Of a stretch of DNA of 64,000 bases, positions 28,432 through 36,840 are shown in pieces. Under the pieces are notes generated by a model, which saw nothing but the letters and a program-made list of their open reading frames with translations, was not told the DNA's origin and searched no databases. This DNA is from Trichomonas vaginalis G3 (Eukaryota; Parabasalia; Trichomonadida; Trichomonadidae). The stretch spans positions 20,863,300 to 20,927,299 of the forward strand of contig NC_067204.1 in assembly GCF_026262505.1 (NCBI RefSeq). The letters are read 5' to 3'. A program made the position numbers and the translations under genes. Within the stretch, counting starts at the first letter, position 1; each line of letters starts with the position of its first letter.

Positions 28432-31400
28432 TTTTAACCAACTCGTATCCAAGCGTGCATTGTTATATAAGGAGGCATATAATCTTTTCCATTACCTGCT
28501 GGGTCTGTAATACCAGCTACAACATGTGTATGATTTCCTGCAGTTCCACAGAAAATACCTGTGCTAACATCTTTGGGTCAGTTGAAATATCATATCTATG
28601 CATTCCCTGTCTATCCGAACCCGCTGCAAGATTTGTATAACCTCTTTTTGTTATTGAATGTGAATGGTTTCCTTCCACAGATGTTCTTCCACTGAACCTA
28701 TGCATATGTGAAGGAAGGTTTTCAATACCTATTTTCTTTGAACCTCCCATCTTCATTGACTGCGTATTAGTGTAGAATGGAAAACTGTCAACTATTTCAT
28801 ACCATCTACCACCAAATAAAGTGTTTGGATTTATTGGATTCATAGACGTATAAACAGCTCCTATAGGATATATTAAATCATATATGCTCATAACTCTATA
28901 AACATATTCTAAAGAACTTATGTCATTAAATACCATTTGGAATGTATCTCCCGGATGAAATGTTGCATTTGTTCCACTTTTATAATGTAATGTTAGTTCA
29001 ATAGAATTATCCAAGAAAAATTCAAAAGTATCTGGTTGAAGACCTCTAACAAATTCAAATGGAGTTGCTGGTTCACCATTTATAATTTCTGTTGTAAATG
29101 TCATTGTATCTGGTTTCGAAAATTTCTTTGTTAGTTCTGCATCCACATAAGTTTTGTCTGCTTTCTTATCTAACATTGCTGGTAGTTCATGTGCTTCAAA
29201 GTTTCTGGCATGACTTCGATATTCAACTCTTATCTAAAGTTTAGTGTATCTTTTACGCTTGTACTTGGATTCTCTAAAGGTGCACTTGAACCAAGGTAAG
29301 TTCAATATTATGTCGTCTGCTCTAACAGTAGTGAAGGATTTATGTGTATGGTTCTTGTCGGCTTTACTGTCTAATGTAGCTTGAAGTTCATTTATATCGG
29401 AGATTGTGTTTATGAGATTTCAAAACTTTGTTCGTTGCTTCGAGTTCAACTTTGTCAGCTTTACTTTTAATAGCATCTTCAAACGTTATTTTTGCCTTAA
29501 CTCTTAACATAAATCTTGGTTCAACTAATACACCGTTAACATTGAAAGTAGAGGCATAAATTTCACCGGTATAACCAAATGCTTCTGGTGCTTTAGCTAC
29601 ATCATACTGTACAGTACAGCTTATGTCATAACCTTTAGCACGAATGTATTTATATCTTCTTTCATTAACATTTTTTGTCTTCGCTTCATCACTTCGTGTT
29701 AAATATCCATGGTAGTCCGTTATAATCTGTTCGTCTGAAGTTATATAATGAACATGGTTCTTGTCCGCTTTACTATTTAATGTAGCTTGAAGTTCATTTA
29801 TATCGGAGATATTGTGTTTATGAGATTTCAAAACTTTGTTCATTGCGTCAAGTTCATTTTTGTCCGCTTTACTATTTAATGTAGCTTGAAGTTCATTTAT
29901 ATCGGAGATATTGTGTTTATGTTCTTTATCTGCTTTTTCGGCTAATTTCTCTTCTATCTCATTTATTTCAAGTTCATGCCTACCACCACCTCCCGAAGAA
30001 GTATTTTTCTTCAGCTCTTGAAGAACGTCCACTTCGCCATCTTTGGTGTCAATAATGAGACTTTGAGTTAAAACCTTTCCTGTCTTAATGGATGTTTGTA
30101 AAACTTCTTCTTCACCGTGTTCGGGGTCATGGTCGTCATCATATCTTGTGAAATCAGAGATGTTGTCATACATTAAGCATATCTGTCTCAAAAGTTCTGC
30201 TATTTGAAACTGGAACGAAAGATATACAGAACTTTCATCATCTCCTAAAGTCAAGTCTGCTTTCTTAAGTATTTCTTGAATGTATGCAATGAGAACAGAG
30301 TACCTTGGAAAATATTCGAACAATATTTCATTAGCTGTTGGTTTTGGTGGTTCTTTGGAGTTTCTGTTGTTTCAGTTCCTTCTGTAGGTTCTGTTGGAGT
30401 TTCTGCATCTCTTGACTTCAATGCTCTTGCTCTCAAAGACCTAAATGTTAGAGCACCGGGTTTTACAAAGGACTTTATAAATGCTTTAATAGTTCCTGGT
30501 AAGTTATTGTTAGCATTAAGTAAGTTCCTTATGCTTCCATCATGTACGTCCATAGCACTATGTAAAAAATCTATACTTTTCTTGTAGTCAGCAATAGACT
30601 GACTGTGATTTTTTAAAGATTTGTCAATACCTTTAAGCCAATCTTCATGCATGTCTGATACTGAGCCAAGAATATCATTTGCTTCCTTTAGTGTATTTTG
30701 TGCTTGTCGTAAAGTATCCAATCCCGTACGTGCATTGTTTGCTATACGTCTTACAGTATCTATTTGACTCCTTGTTTCTTGCATCCAACCAGATAAAGTT
30801 TTAATAGTATCCGAACCATTTGAAATGAAGTTCAAAGCATTTTTAACGTCATTTAAAACTTCTTCACCAAGTACCGCCCATATCTTTCCGATTTGGTATT
30901 GAAGAACTCCATATGAAGCAGCTGTTAAACCAGTATTTATAAGGTCCCATATCCATGATTTAGCAGTTTTTCCATCCTTTCCATCCAAACCGTTTTCGCC
31001 TTGAGGTCCTTGTATTCCTTGTATTCCTTGTATTCCTTGTATTCCTTGTGGTCCTTGAGGTCCGGTGTCACCCTTCTCTCCTTTCAGTTCATCTTTATGT
31101 TCGTTATAATATTCTAATGTCATAAGGTGTACATCATTACTGCTACCAGCAACGCCGAGAATTTGTTTCTCATTCATGACTAAATTCTTTAGGCATTTAA
31201 TGTTGTCGTCAAATCGAAAGCTCTTTAACAATTCAATGAGAACATTTACTTTCACTAATGAGGCATCTACTGTAGAATTTATATATTGCACCGTTCCATC
31301 ATTTATGATGGGAACCTTGCTTGTTGTAATGAATGGGTCATAAGTGTTAAAAGTATCGAAATCAATGACTTTTTTAGTTTTTCCATCGTCAATGACTAAA

Positions 31401-31495
31401 TCATTGCCTTCAATGGTTAAAGTTGAGTTTTCGTTTACTAGTTCATGTGCTCTTCTTGCTTCATTTGTTTCATACGCATATGCAGCAATAGTCAT
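28432..31495 (-). pseudogene. Maverick fibre-like gene region with collagen-like and collar-like parts, broken
   Basis: Minus-strand region starting at ATG 31495 (MTIAAYAYETNEARRAHELV). Visible parts, in order: a beta-rich head; a collagen-like run of GPQ/GIQ triplets (about 30995-31075); long helical segments with ISDINELQATLNSKADKN-type repeats like phage tail-fibre trimerisation stalks; and near 28.8 kb the segment YPIGAVYTSMNPINPNTLFG with His-rich HMHRF and NHSHS motifs, as in phage tail-collar domains. It looks like a virion surface fibre for host attachment. The region is broken in a few places. A TCATTAAAAT Inr-like motif sits directly before ATG 31495. Confidence 0.75.
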
Positions 31496-31512
31496 ATTTT
31501 AATGAGAATAAA

Positions 31513-31854
31513 ATGTTGTTCTATTTGCAAAGTACAGACCCAAACGAATACGGGACAGTAAAGCTACAAACAAACTTAGGTCTTCAGAATGAAGCGCTTG
31601 CTTTCAGAGTTGTTGACTTCAATACTATCGCAACTTTTGTCATAACAGATGAAACAGATTTCATGGAGTTTGAAATAGATGACAAAAGAAGTTTTATAAC
31701 ATTTCCTAACAGAGCAGAGTATAGAATAGATAAAATTGCTGGAGTCATAGATACTCTCATAAATGAAGAAACTATTGACAACATAGATGTCGAACTCTCT
31801 TCTGAGGGAACATTGAAGTTCAGTAGCAAGAAAGAGTTCAAGATACAAGAATGA
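31513..31854 (+). CDS. Maverick protein of unknown function (113 aa)
   Basis: 113 residues. It is beta-rich with strand-like FRVVDFNTIATFVITDETDF and acidic loops, and no membrane segment. It starts 17 bp from the divergent fibre gene; TCATATTT lies just upstream as a possible Inr. It may be a partner of the fibre. Confidence 0.65.
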   Translation: MLFYLQSTDPNEYGTVKLQTNLGLQNEALAFRVVDFNTIATFVITDETDFMEFEIDDKRSFITFPNRAEYRIDKIAGVIDTLINEETIDNIDVELSSEGTLKFSSKKEFKIQE

Positions 31855-31888
31855 GTCATAGAGTACAATTCTTCTGGGAGCATACCAT

Positions 31889-32179
31889 ATGACATTTCCT
31901 TTGAAAAGTGTTGACAAAACGATTGAGATGAAATCTGTTCCATACGTATGTTATGGTAATTGTTTGTACGTTGAGTCAAAAATAGCTAATGTCACAGGTA
32001 TTTCAGGAGTTAATAGTAAAGGTTCAGTAGAATATAAGTCTTTCTGTTATGCAGTCAATTCAATGTTCATTCCAAACATTCCTGTCATAGCAACTCATTT
32101 AGGTAAATGGGTTCGCATTAGTCCTCATAATTTGAAAGACATGCAATTCAGACTTGTTGACTTTCAGCAGAGCCTGTAG
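31889..32179 (+). CDS. Maverick small protein, unknown (96 aa)
   Basis: 96 residues, MTFPLKSVDKTIEMKSVPYV onward, beta-rich (CLYVESKIANVTGISGVN; NIPVIATHLGKWVRISP). It follows the 113-residue gene by 34 bp and may be part of a virion structural cluster. No family recognised, and completeness is uncertain. Confidence 0.5.
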   Translation: MTFPLKSVDKTIEMKSVPYVCYGNCLYVESKIANVTGISGVNSKGSVEYKSFCYAVNSMFIPNIPVIATHLGKWVRISPHNLKDMQFRLVDFQQSL

Positions 32180-32234
32180 AACTGAAGGCACCAGTGCGAA
32201 TGACTGTTGAAGTTGACTTTTTAGAAAATATTAA

Positions 32235-32504
32235 ATGCAACAGCTTACAAGAGAACTCAGAGCTAAAAATATAAAGTATGAATGTTATGTATTAGGTCAT
32301 GAACTTTGGTTGTTGCTGTTTGATGAAACAAATGAGTTAGTTATGCCAGTCAAGAGAACAGAAAAAGGCGTCAAAGGCGCCGAGCGCAAAGCGCTATATT
32401 GTGTTAGTGAAAACTGCACCAAGTCAATAAGATTAGGTTTGCATTATGAAGATGAGTTCGATACTGTTGAAGAAGTTTTGGATAGATATTACAAATTGCT
32501 TTAA
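32235..32504 (+). CDS. Maverick small protein, unknown (89 aa)
   Basis: 89 residues, MQQLTRELRAKNIKYECYVL onward. Mixed charge, with a helix-strand pattern. Its 3' end overlaps the end of the convergent gene 32501-33115 by 4 bp. No family recognised. Confidence 0.55.
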   Translation: MQQLTRELRAKNIKYECYVLGHELWLLLFDETNELVMPVKRTEKGVKGAERKALYCVSENCTKSIRLGLHYEDEFDTVEEVLDRYYKLL

Positions 32505-33115
32505 TTTACTAAAACATATTTCAAGCAAAGTTTATATTCTGTTGAAAGTTTTGTATACTCGTTCGAATATTTATACTTAAACTCAACTCCTGTAGTTCCT
32601 GGTGTTTCAATGATGCGGATGTTACCTATTTTCATGAATGGTGGCGTTTGACCACAGCATTCGATTTCAGGGTCGAGATAGTCAATGACACATTGCTTCC
32701 CTGTTATTCGTGAGATAACATTTTCAAGGTCCTCCTTTGTTAGAATTATTTGGTTCTTGCTTATAAGATTTGTCAAAAGCTTCTTATCGTCTTTGAGTAA
32801 AATTGTTTGGTATAACTGAAGAAGGTAATGGTCTACGTTATCTGAAGGATTTGTTTGAACATTTGTGTAAGGGTTGTCGTTGGCTTCTCTTGAAAGAATT
32901 TGGTCCAGTGGTGGATACTCTAACTTAACATCTGATGTAGCGTTAGCGTTTGAAGCTGAGTTTAAATTCACGGATTTCAGTTCTGGTTCTTTTTCTTTCA
33001 AACACTCTGAACTATAGTTCTTTATGACAATATTGTTTGTCGTTCGTGAGTCAACATTTGATGTTGGTTCAATTGGAACATTAACGGCACCAGCTAAGAT
33101 GGATTTGCTTCTCAT
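32501..33115 (-). CDS. Maverick protein of unknown function (204 aa)
   Basis: 204 residues. The N-terminal half is disordered, Asn/Ser/Thr-rich. The C-terminal half has helices (DHYLLQLYQTILLKDDKKLL, EDLENVISRIT) and a Cys-containing segment (PEIECCGQTPPFMKIG). I looked for the His-Asp-Cys triad of the Polinton protease and did not find a convincing one. Confidence 0.6.
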   Translation of the reverse strand: MRSKSILAGAVNVPIEPTSNVDSRTTNNIVIKNYSSECLKEKEPELKSVNLNSASNANATSDVKLEYPPLDQILSREANDNPYTNVQTNPSDNVDHYLLQLYQTILLKDDKKLLTNLISKNQIILTKEDLENVISRITGKQCVIDYLDPEIECCGQTPPFMKIGNIRIIETPGTTGVEFKYKYSNEYTKLSTEYKLCLKYVLVN

Positions 33116-33140
33116 TTCATATAGAATAAAAACCTTTTAT

Positions 33141-33542
33141 ATGTATGAAATGAACAATATACTCGACAAGGGTTTGAATGTAAAGCTAACGAATGAAAAT
33201 GTTGTTGAATTCACTGAGACAGGAGCTGTGTATAAAGATGTAGAACTACTGAACAAAAGAGCAAAGGGAAGAAGCAGGAATATGAACAAAGGGTGGAAGC
33301 CTATAAAAATTTATGTCAATGATGGCTCAGGAGGTTCAAACATAAAGTATGCAGAAAGTTATAGAGTTTATGCTCTCAAAGGTGAAAAGCCTTCATTTAA
33401 GAACAGCTATTCTAACGCATATCCTCAAAAGCTAACGGATGGGGAAGTGGATGATATGAATGACAGCAAAAATATTAACAGAAATGGCGACAGAGATGCA
33501 TGGAATTTGTTTACCATCAGTCAATTGAAGGTTAAACTTTAA
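33141..33542 (+). CDS. Maverick protein of unknown function (133 aa)
   Basis: 133 residues from ATG 33141, chosen because upstream sequence overlaps the promoter side of the divergent gene ending at 33115. Basic, Asn/Lys-rich, with GRSRNMNKGWKPIKIYVNDG and a later YRVYALKGEKPSF segment. No family recognised. Confidence 0.6.
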   Translation: MYEMNNILDKGLNVKLTNENVVEFTETGAVYKDVELLNKRAKGRSRNMNKGWKPIKIYVNDGSGGSNIKYAESYRVYALKGEKPSFKNSYSNAYPQKLTDGEVDDMNDSKNINRNGDRDAWNLFTISQLKVKL

Positions 33543-33544
33543 AA

Positions 33545-34421
33545 CAATGTTGGTCGTTCCCATGGAATATTTTTGACTTTAATGGTATTAGTCATGATAT
33601 GAATCTCAAGGTATGAACGAGGAGAGATGAGAGACTTATATGCTTCCCAAATTTCTTCAAAAGGTAATGTTATACTGACTGTTTCCAAATGAGTTCAATA
33701 TCATAGCGTGAGAAACCTTGAAAGATAACGAAGTCAGTTATGAGACGTTTTATGTTTAAAGCAAGGAAACGCCATGTTTGCATAAGTATTGCTACAGTTA
33801 AGTGGTAATGTCTGACTTTAGTATGATGTTAGCTAATGGTGAGTCTGCTTTTGACACTAAACCTTTTCCGGCGAAGTCGTCGCAAACGAGCAGAGTATTT
33901 GAAGGATACTTTTTGAAGGGGTATTTTTGAAAGTTTTGATAGAATGTAGTTTGTCAGTCGTTTCATATCGTAAACTCCTGAGTATTGACGTAAGTGGTGT
34001 TTGTCAATAATTCTTTCCATCTCTTCTGAAGTCTTTTGCATTCCTGACTGTATGAACTCTAATAGCATAATATTTTCTCTTACGTCGAATGTAACGTTGA
34101 AGAAATTCAATGAGTTCACTGTCTGGAACTTTAACGACAGAGGCTTGAACTTTGACATAAATGTTTTCGCTGTTGAGTCCATAGAGTCTGAAGTTGCTGA
34201 TATAATGATTTGGTCATAATATGAGTCATTTCCTAAACGTTCTGTTATGAGTATATGACGAATGAGGTTGAATGTCTTACCTGAACCCATCTTTCCACAA
34301 TAGAAATACACACCATTTGAACAGAACTCATAGTCCTTACTGAAAGGAAGAATGAGAGAACTGTTGAGCTTTTCATGCTTTCATTCATGTCTTCATCTAC
34401 GTCATGTATTAAATGCTTCAT
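33545..34421 (-). pseudogene. Maverick packaging ATPase, broken
   Basis: FtsK/HerA-type genome-packaging ATPase region on the minus strand. A Walker A motif is clear (FYCGKMGSGKTFNLI near 34270-34310), followed by DQIIISATSDSMD and further helical segments with a basic part. In Polintons this enzyme loads DNA into capsids. The region is interrupted and not functional as a whole. Confidence 0.75.
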
Positions 34422-34437
34422 TTTATCTCCATTAAAA

Positions 34438-35319
34438 ATGCAAGTCAGAAATATTCAGAACATAGCACCGAGTCTAACTGACAAGAGTATAAAGATATAC
34501 TATGAACATGTTATGATGAAACCAACCAAAATTCAAGAAAGTCAGTATACTTATGAATATCCAAGACACTGGGTAGAGTATGTAGGAGGTGAGAAAGCTA
34601 TTGAAATCAGACAGGTTCGAAGTATTCCAGCAGGAAGAACAATATTATTGAAGAACTTTAATGTTTTGAGATATAATGATGAAACAAAGAAGCAAGATAG
34701 TTTTCCTGTTGCTGTGTATGTGAACCTAGACACAGGAGATGACATGAAAGTTTTTAACACAAAGCTTCAAACGGTAGTGAGAGAACAACTGACTGCGGAA
34801 GGACATCCATTACCTTCAGAAGTTACCATAGCATATAATTTTGAAACAAACTCAATAGATTTTAAAGTCATCTCTGCAAAGAAGTCAGGTTTTACATTTA
34901 ATGAAGCAGATGTATATTCGAATGAAAACTTCAAAGCTATTGCATGGTTAGATAATGACGATTGCTTTAAGAAAATATTTAAATACAGTGACTCAACGAT
35001 GTCAATAGATGACCTTCGTGGAATGTTACCATCGACGTTTACAGTAGAAGGTTCAGCAGGATTGCTTACAAGATTGTCAATTGGTGGTGTTTGGTCTCGT
35101 GAGAACATTGTTATAAAATCCAGTATAAGTGAATTTGCTGAAGAATCTATATTATGTCTTTCAAACTACATGTATTCGCCACCGAAGCATTATAGTATAA
35201 CAAACTTTGTCAGTAAGTTTAACATAAGACTTGTCGAACCTTCTTCAATGAAAGATGTTGTGCTACCCAAAGACGGAAAGGATGGACTCATTATTGAGAT
35301 GATTTTAATAGCATATTAA
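34438..35319 (+). CDS. Maverick virion-associated candidate B (paralogue of 18993-19850)
   Basis: 293 residues from ATG 34438 (MQVRNIQNIAPSLTDKS). Beta-rich: TYEYPRHWVEYVGGEKAIEI, IPAGRTILLKNFNVLRY, FPVAVYVNLDTGDDM. The C-terminal VVLPKDGKDGLIIEMIL parallels the end of the protein at 18993-19850. It could be a penton-type or spike-base protein (inference). It ends TAAATG, the next gene starting with no gap. Confidence 0.65.
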   Translation: MQVRNIQNIAPSLTDKSIKIYYEHVMMKPTKIQESQYTYEYPRHWVEYVGGEKAIEIRQVRSIPAGRTILLKNFNVLRYNDETKKQDSFPVAVYVNLDTGDDMKVFNTKLQTVVREQLTAEGHPLPSEVTIAYNFETNSIDFKVISAKKSGFTFNEADVYSNENFKAIAWLDNDDCFKKIFKYSDSTMSIDDLRGMLPSTFTVEGSAGLLTRLSIGGVWSRENIVIKSSISEFAEESILCLSNYMYSPPKHYSITNFVSKFNIRLVEPSSMKDVVLPKDGKDGLIIEMILIAY

Positions 35320-35517
35320 ATGAGCTTGTTCTTGAAGGTCATTCATGATGAAATAACTGTTGTAGAAGATGTTAGCAATTGTTCAGACATTTTGAAGCGT
35401 ATAGATGATATAAGAAATAAGTTTATGAATGAGAACGCTTATGTTTCATTGACTTTCTCCAGTAACGAGAACTTTTATGAGATAATATTGAAGAGAGATG
35501 ATTTTAATATGGTGTAA
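35320..35517 (+). CDS. Maverick 65-residue protein
   Basis: MSLFLKVIHDEITVVEDVSN onward. Short alpha/beta protein starting immediately after the preceding stop and ending immediately before the next ATG, so these three genes are packed without spacers. Function unknown. Confidence 0.6.
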   Translation: MSLFLKVIHDEITVVEDVSNCSDILKRIDDIRNKFMNENAYVSLTFSSNENFYEIILKRDDFNMV

Positions 35518-36045
35518 ATGGTAGCTTGGGCAGCTTTAGGCGCAATGGGAACAAAAGCATTAGCATTTGGAGCAAAAGCACTTGGAGCTTATGACGCAGT
35601 AAATAAAATGAGTGGAGGAAGGGTTTCGAAGACATTAGATGCAAATAAAGGGAAGATTGGAGGCTGGGTTGCAAAGAAGTTAAGATTAAATAAAATAGGG
35701 CTCATAAATAAAGCATCCAATTTGGTTGCGACTGAGTCGGAAAATGCTTTAGGAAAGGACGATGAGTTTGCAAAACACGCAAAAGACTTTAATGACCAGA
35801 TGAAAGGTGAAACAATGCATTTAAATAGATTCGATGGAACTAAAGAAAATGTTTCTTCTCCACCAGTAGTTCTTCCGTATGGTCCCTATGGAATGTATGG
35901 AAACCCTTACGAAAGACCATTTGACCCATTGACTGGTGGAAGTAACTGGTATCATTACGGACGAAGAAGAAAGACAGTCAAGTTGGAGACAGACGTGAAG
36001 AAAGCAACTAAAAAGAAACCAAGGAAGAGAGTTATAAAGCAATGA
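35518..36045 (+). CDS. Maverick Gly/Ala-rich basic protein, likely virion component
   Basis: 175 residues. The first 35 residues are Ala/Gly-rich and amphipathic (WAALGAMGTKALAFGAKALG). A basic middle (KKLRLNKIGLINKASN), a Pro/Tyr/Gly segment (PPVVLPYGPYGMYGNPY) and a strongly basic C-terminus (KKATKKKPRKRVIKQ) follow. The pattern of an amphipathic N-terminus and basic tail recalls adenovirus-type internal capsid proteins that perturb membranes and bind DNA; an analogy only. Confidence 0.65.
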   Translation: MVAWAALGAMGTKALAFGAKALGAYDAVNKMSGGRVSKTLDANKGKIGGWVAKKLRLNKIGLINKASNLVATESENALGKDDEFAKHAKDFNDQMKGETMHLNRFDGTKENVSSPPVVLPYGPYGMYGNPYERPFDPLTGGSNWYHYGRRRKTVKLETDVKKATKKKPRKRVIKQ

Positions 36046-36054
36046 ATTCAACAA

Positions 36055-36101
36055 GGTTAGAAATGAGGGTAGAAATGAGGTTAGATCTACCCTTCTACCC
36101 T
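36055..36101. repeat. AGATCT-centred Maverick repeat, copy d (inverted)
   Basis: Inverted relative to copy a, and placed symmetrically with it just inside the right TIR, again between convergent gene ends. Confidence 0.8.
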
Positions 36102-36202
36102 AAATATATTTTTGCGCTATGTTTTCATACGTGTGAGGGTGGTGATATCATTAATTTTTAAGTTTATTTTTATATAAATGACAGAACAAAAATATAACAT
36201 TT

Positions 36203-36637
36203 CTACTCAGCAGGAATGAGACCCTTACTGACTATGTATTCGTTTAATGCTTGATGAAAACAATGGTACATATTATCGTATGGGTATACACAGCGTCTGT
36301 TTCCATCGTCGTCGTATATGTAGAGCTCAAATCCAGTCCAACCTTCTTTTGTACAATATGTAGCTTTATTTAAGTATGCATTTATGTAGATAAGGCTATT
36401 TTCTTCATTGCTCCAGAAATAATTTTTGTTCTTTGTTGAAATAGTTTTCGTTCCTCTGCGACCATAAGGAATGTATGCAATGAATTTTGCGTCATATGGG
36501 ATTGTAATATATTCAGGGTTTCTTTCATCGTCAATGGGTCTGTCTTTGTTAAAATGCATGTTTCTCAGTTTTACTTGAGTTTTGAATAGTTCACGGAAAC
36601 GTTCTGGGAAAGAGTCATAGTAAATGTAGTCGGACAT
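36203..36637 (-). CDS. TIR-encoded Maverick protein, right copy
   Basis: Identical in all 144 residues to the product of 15245-15679, as expected for a gene lying inside the terminal inverted repeat. Uninterrupted; its own leader is intact up to the palindrome at 36841. See the left copy for sequence features. Confidence 0.8.
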   Translation of the reverse strand: MSDYIYYDSFPERFRELFKTQVKLRNMHFNKDRPIDDERNPEYITIPYDAKFIAYIPYGRRGTKTISTKNKNYFWSNEENSLIYINAYLNKATYCTKEGWTGFELYIYDDDGNRRCVYPYDNMYHCFHQALNEYIVSKGLIPAE

Positions 36638-36840
36638 GTCTTTGTAATGAAATAAAAATTTAAAAAAAATAAAAATAAGGTTATTTTTATTTAGTGAGGA
36701 TGGTAGTCAATTCGTTAGTGAAGTCGTTAGTGAAGTCGTTAGTGAAGTCGTTTATGTGTCAGATGGTTTTGTAAATATTTAAGGTTAAGTTGGGTAAGGT
36801 GGAACGCAGTGCCTCAGTACACGACTTAGCCATACTAACT

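Noticed and set aside
32501-33115. Adenovirus-like Polinton protease
   Set aside because: Expected in the family and possible by size, but no convincing His-Asp-Cys arrangement was seen.
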